Origin: an uncultured Legionellaceae bacterium | GTDB taxonomy: Bacteria > Pseudomonadota > Gammaproteobacteria > Legionellales > Legionellaceae | Assembly (NCBI GenBank): GCA_903887975.1 | Contig: CAISSD010000153.1 | Span: 1-6,718 of the forward strand | DNA length: 6,718 bases | Direction: 5' to 3' | Part shown: one piece after another, positions 5,280-6,718 of the stretch | Numbering within the stretch: the stretch's first letter is position 1 | Layout of the letters: each line of letters starts with the position of its first letter | Program-made: the position numbers and the translations under genes | The notes under the pieces: model-generated | Databases searched by the model: none | What the model was told of the DNA's origin: nothing | Seen by the model: the letters and a program-made list of their open reading frames with translations, nothing else

Positions 5280-6718
5280 TTAATGACGTGTTTTCAATTT
5301 TGATTGGTATCTTTTTTCCAAGACATCTTTGGGGGCGTCTTTAAAAAATTGACGACCTTTGGTGGCATTGATTTTCAGTTCATCAACGTATATTTTTCTT
5401 TGTCCTGCATAAAACGTTGGCAACCCTGCTTTTCTTGCAATACACCTGATGCCACTTAAAACCAAATCCAGCAATCGCGTTAAATAATGTTGTATTTTTT
5501 TTGATAAATTTTTGTCATCGCATTTTAACAAAACTGATTCATTCTTCAAAATACGCTCATGGATCTCATCAAATCGCTGAGATAATGACTTCTTTTGATC
5601 CTCGGCTATGCCTTCTATCTCACTCAAGATTTTAATCTTTCGTTCTATAGAATGACCAACTGATTGACTCTTATGTTGTTTGTGCTCAAGATATGATTTA
5701 AACCCTTTAATCCCATCCAACACGGCCTCCATTTTTTGATAAGGCTCAAGATACACCGACTCAAAATGAAGTTGTTTGTCATTGAAGTATTCATCCATTG
5801 CTTTTTGTAGTGGCGATTGCTGAAAATGAAACGCTTCAATGCCAAGATTCATCATGCTGTCTTCAATTTCTTTTTGTGAAAAAATGATTTGATTGTTTTC
5901 CGTTTTTTTTTGATTCAGATAATACTGCATCAAAGGCAAATCTTTGGGCTCAACCAATCTAGCCAAACCTTGGACTGATAAATAATGCAATTGTTTTGAT
6001 GCATGGTCCCAAACAAAACACGAGTGATGCTGTTCTTGTGCTTGGGCTAAGTCCATCAACACAACAGGACATTCTTCATAAGACAATAAGCTCTGCCGCA
6101 ACTTATCAAAATATTCATTCTTTATATGGACCAAAGCGTGGTTAGAAAGCATCTTTTGCATGATCTTTTCAAAATAATCGTGAATGTAGTGGCTTTTAAA
6201 AGCTTTGTTTTGAATGATTTTTTCAGCTCTTTTCGCTTCAAGATACTTCATTCTCTTGTGAGATCCTTTTAGCGCCAATTCATGATGTTTAAGTTGTCCC
6301 AATTGATGTTCATGACAATAGTTCAAGCACAAATCGATGTTTTTACGTTGCTCGGGTGTTTTCGGATCGGGTAGGTATTGCATCAACTCTTCAATTTTGG
6401 CGGGGTTTAACACCTGAGATGCCATGCCCAATTCAGGATGTGCCTCACAATAAGCCTTGAATGCTTCCAGCATAGGCATTAGGTATTCACTACCTTCATA
6501 AAAAAGCGCGTCCTTCAATACTTTTTCGATGAACTCAGCCTGTGCACGATACTGTTCAATGCCCTTTTGAGCAGCCAATGCTCGCTCAGCTTCAACGTTA
6601 ATCCGGACATCAATAGGCTTTAAATCACCCAACAAAGCTTCTTTTTCTTCAAAATCAAAATCCAAAGGCATCACCAAACCACGATACAATGCATCAAGAA
6701 AATCTTGGATGGATTCAA
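5280..6718 (-). CDS. Large predicted-soluble, helix-rich hypothetical protein (probably 5'-truncated by window edge)
   Basis: The minus-strand frame is open from the right edge of the window to a TAA (complement of 5280-5282), so at least 479 codons are visible. Possible starts are a TTG (6687-6689, giving 469 residues) or an ATG (6669-6671), but neither has a ribosome site. The codons upstream of them also read as good protein (E-S-I-Q-D-F-L-D-A-L), so the true start probably lies outside. Numbering from the TTG, charged helices dominate: 31-60 and 135-205 are Lys/Glu-rich and likely helical. A possible alpha/beta patch at 206-245 includes C-P-V-V-L-M-D-L and C-F-V-W-D-H. A helical or coiled-coil-like stretch follows at about 315-385. 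The weakly hydrophobic L-L-D-L-V-L-S-G-I segment (406-414) is too short for a confident membrane span. The tail is basic (K-L-K-T-R-H). No catalytic motif or known domain is evident. A secreted effector is possible by style in Legionellales, but this is conjecture. Confidence 0.72.
   Translation of the reverse strand, partial: ESIQDFLDALYRGLVMPLDFDFEEKEALLGDLKPIDVRINVEAERALAAQKGIEQYRAQAEFIEKVLKDALFYEGSEYLMPMLEAFKAYCEAHPELGMASQVLNPAKIEELMQYLPDPKTPEQRKNIDLCLNYCHEHQLGQLKHHELALKGSHKRMKYLEAKRAEKIIQNKAFKSHYIHDYFEKIMQKMLSNHALVHIKNEYFDKLRQSLLSYEECPVVLMDLAQAQEQHHSCFVWDHASKQLHYLSVQGLARLVEPKDLPLMQYYLNQKKTENNQIIFSQKEIEDSMMNLGIEAFHFQQSPLQKAMDEYFNDKQLHFESVYLEPYQKMEAVLDGIKGFKSYLEHKQHKSQSVGHSIERKIKILSEIEGIAEDQKKSLSQRFDEIHERILKNESVLLKCDDKNLSKKIQHYLTRLLDLVLSGIRCIARKAGLPTFYAGQRKIYVDELKINATKGRQFFKDAPKDVLEKRYQSKLKTRH

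Overview
The window looks like chromosomal DNA from a gammaproteobacterium of low to moderate GC content. Two housekeeping blocks have the gene order and protein sequences of that class: a rhodanese/secB/gpsA block and the rpsP-rimM-trmD-rplS block. Between and beside them lie lineage-specific genes that I cannot assign to a known function. The style of these unknown proteins (a D-H-Q-S-G-D-F-x-P-like motif in one, a large soluble charged helical protein in another, short secreted Cys- or Gly/His-rich proteins) recalls the Legionellales (Legionella, Coxiella, Berkiella and relatives). That placement is an inference from style, not from an alignment.

Layout. Bases 1-122 are the 3' end of a rhodanese-domain gene. 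It is followed on the same strand by secB (153-629) and gpsA (633-1622), tightly packed and probably co-transcribed. A promoter-like region with an inverted repeat around its -10 box (1627-1668) then precedes a secreted Gly/His-rich small protein (1687-2094). This is closely coupled to an unknown 241-residue protein with a TTG start (2104-2829). After a roughly 100-base gap with a candidate promoter comes the ribosome/tRNA operon rpsP (2934-3191), rimM (3191-3715, GTG start), trmD (3719-4516) and rplS (4513-4878), closed by a GC-rich hairpin terminator (4897-4924). A short secreted protein with four cysteines in its predicted mature part (4991-5278) faces, with a single base between them, a large minus-strand gene. 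That gene is open to the right edge of the window (5280-6718), so its 5' end is probably missing.

How the genes work together. SecB keeps preproteins unfolded for the SecA/SecYEG export route, and GpsA supplies glycerol-3-phosphate for phospholipids. The four-gene operon joins two ribosomal proteins (bS16, bL19), a 30S maturation factor (RimM) and the tRNA m1G37 methyltransferase (TrmD), all serving translation. The four accessory proteins have no demonstrable link to these. Two carry Sec-type signal peptides, so they are probably SecYEG clients, and the other two are predicted soluble proteins without recognisable enzymes. I see no RNA genes, CRISPR arrays, insertion sequences or phage genes, and no intergenic stretch above about 110 bases.
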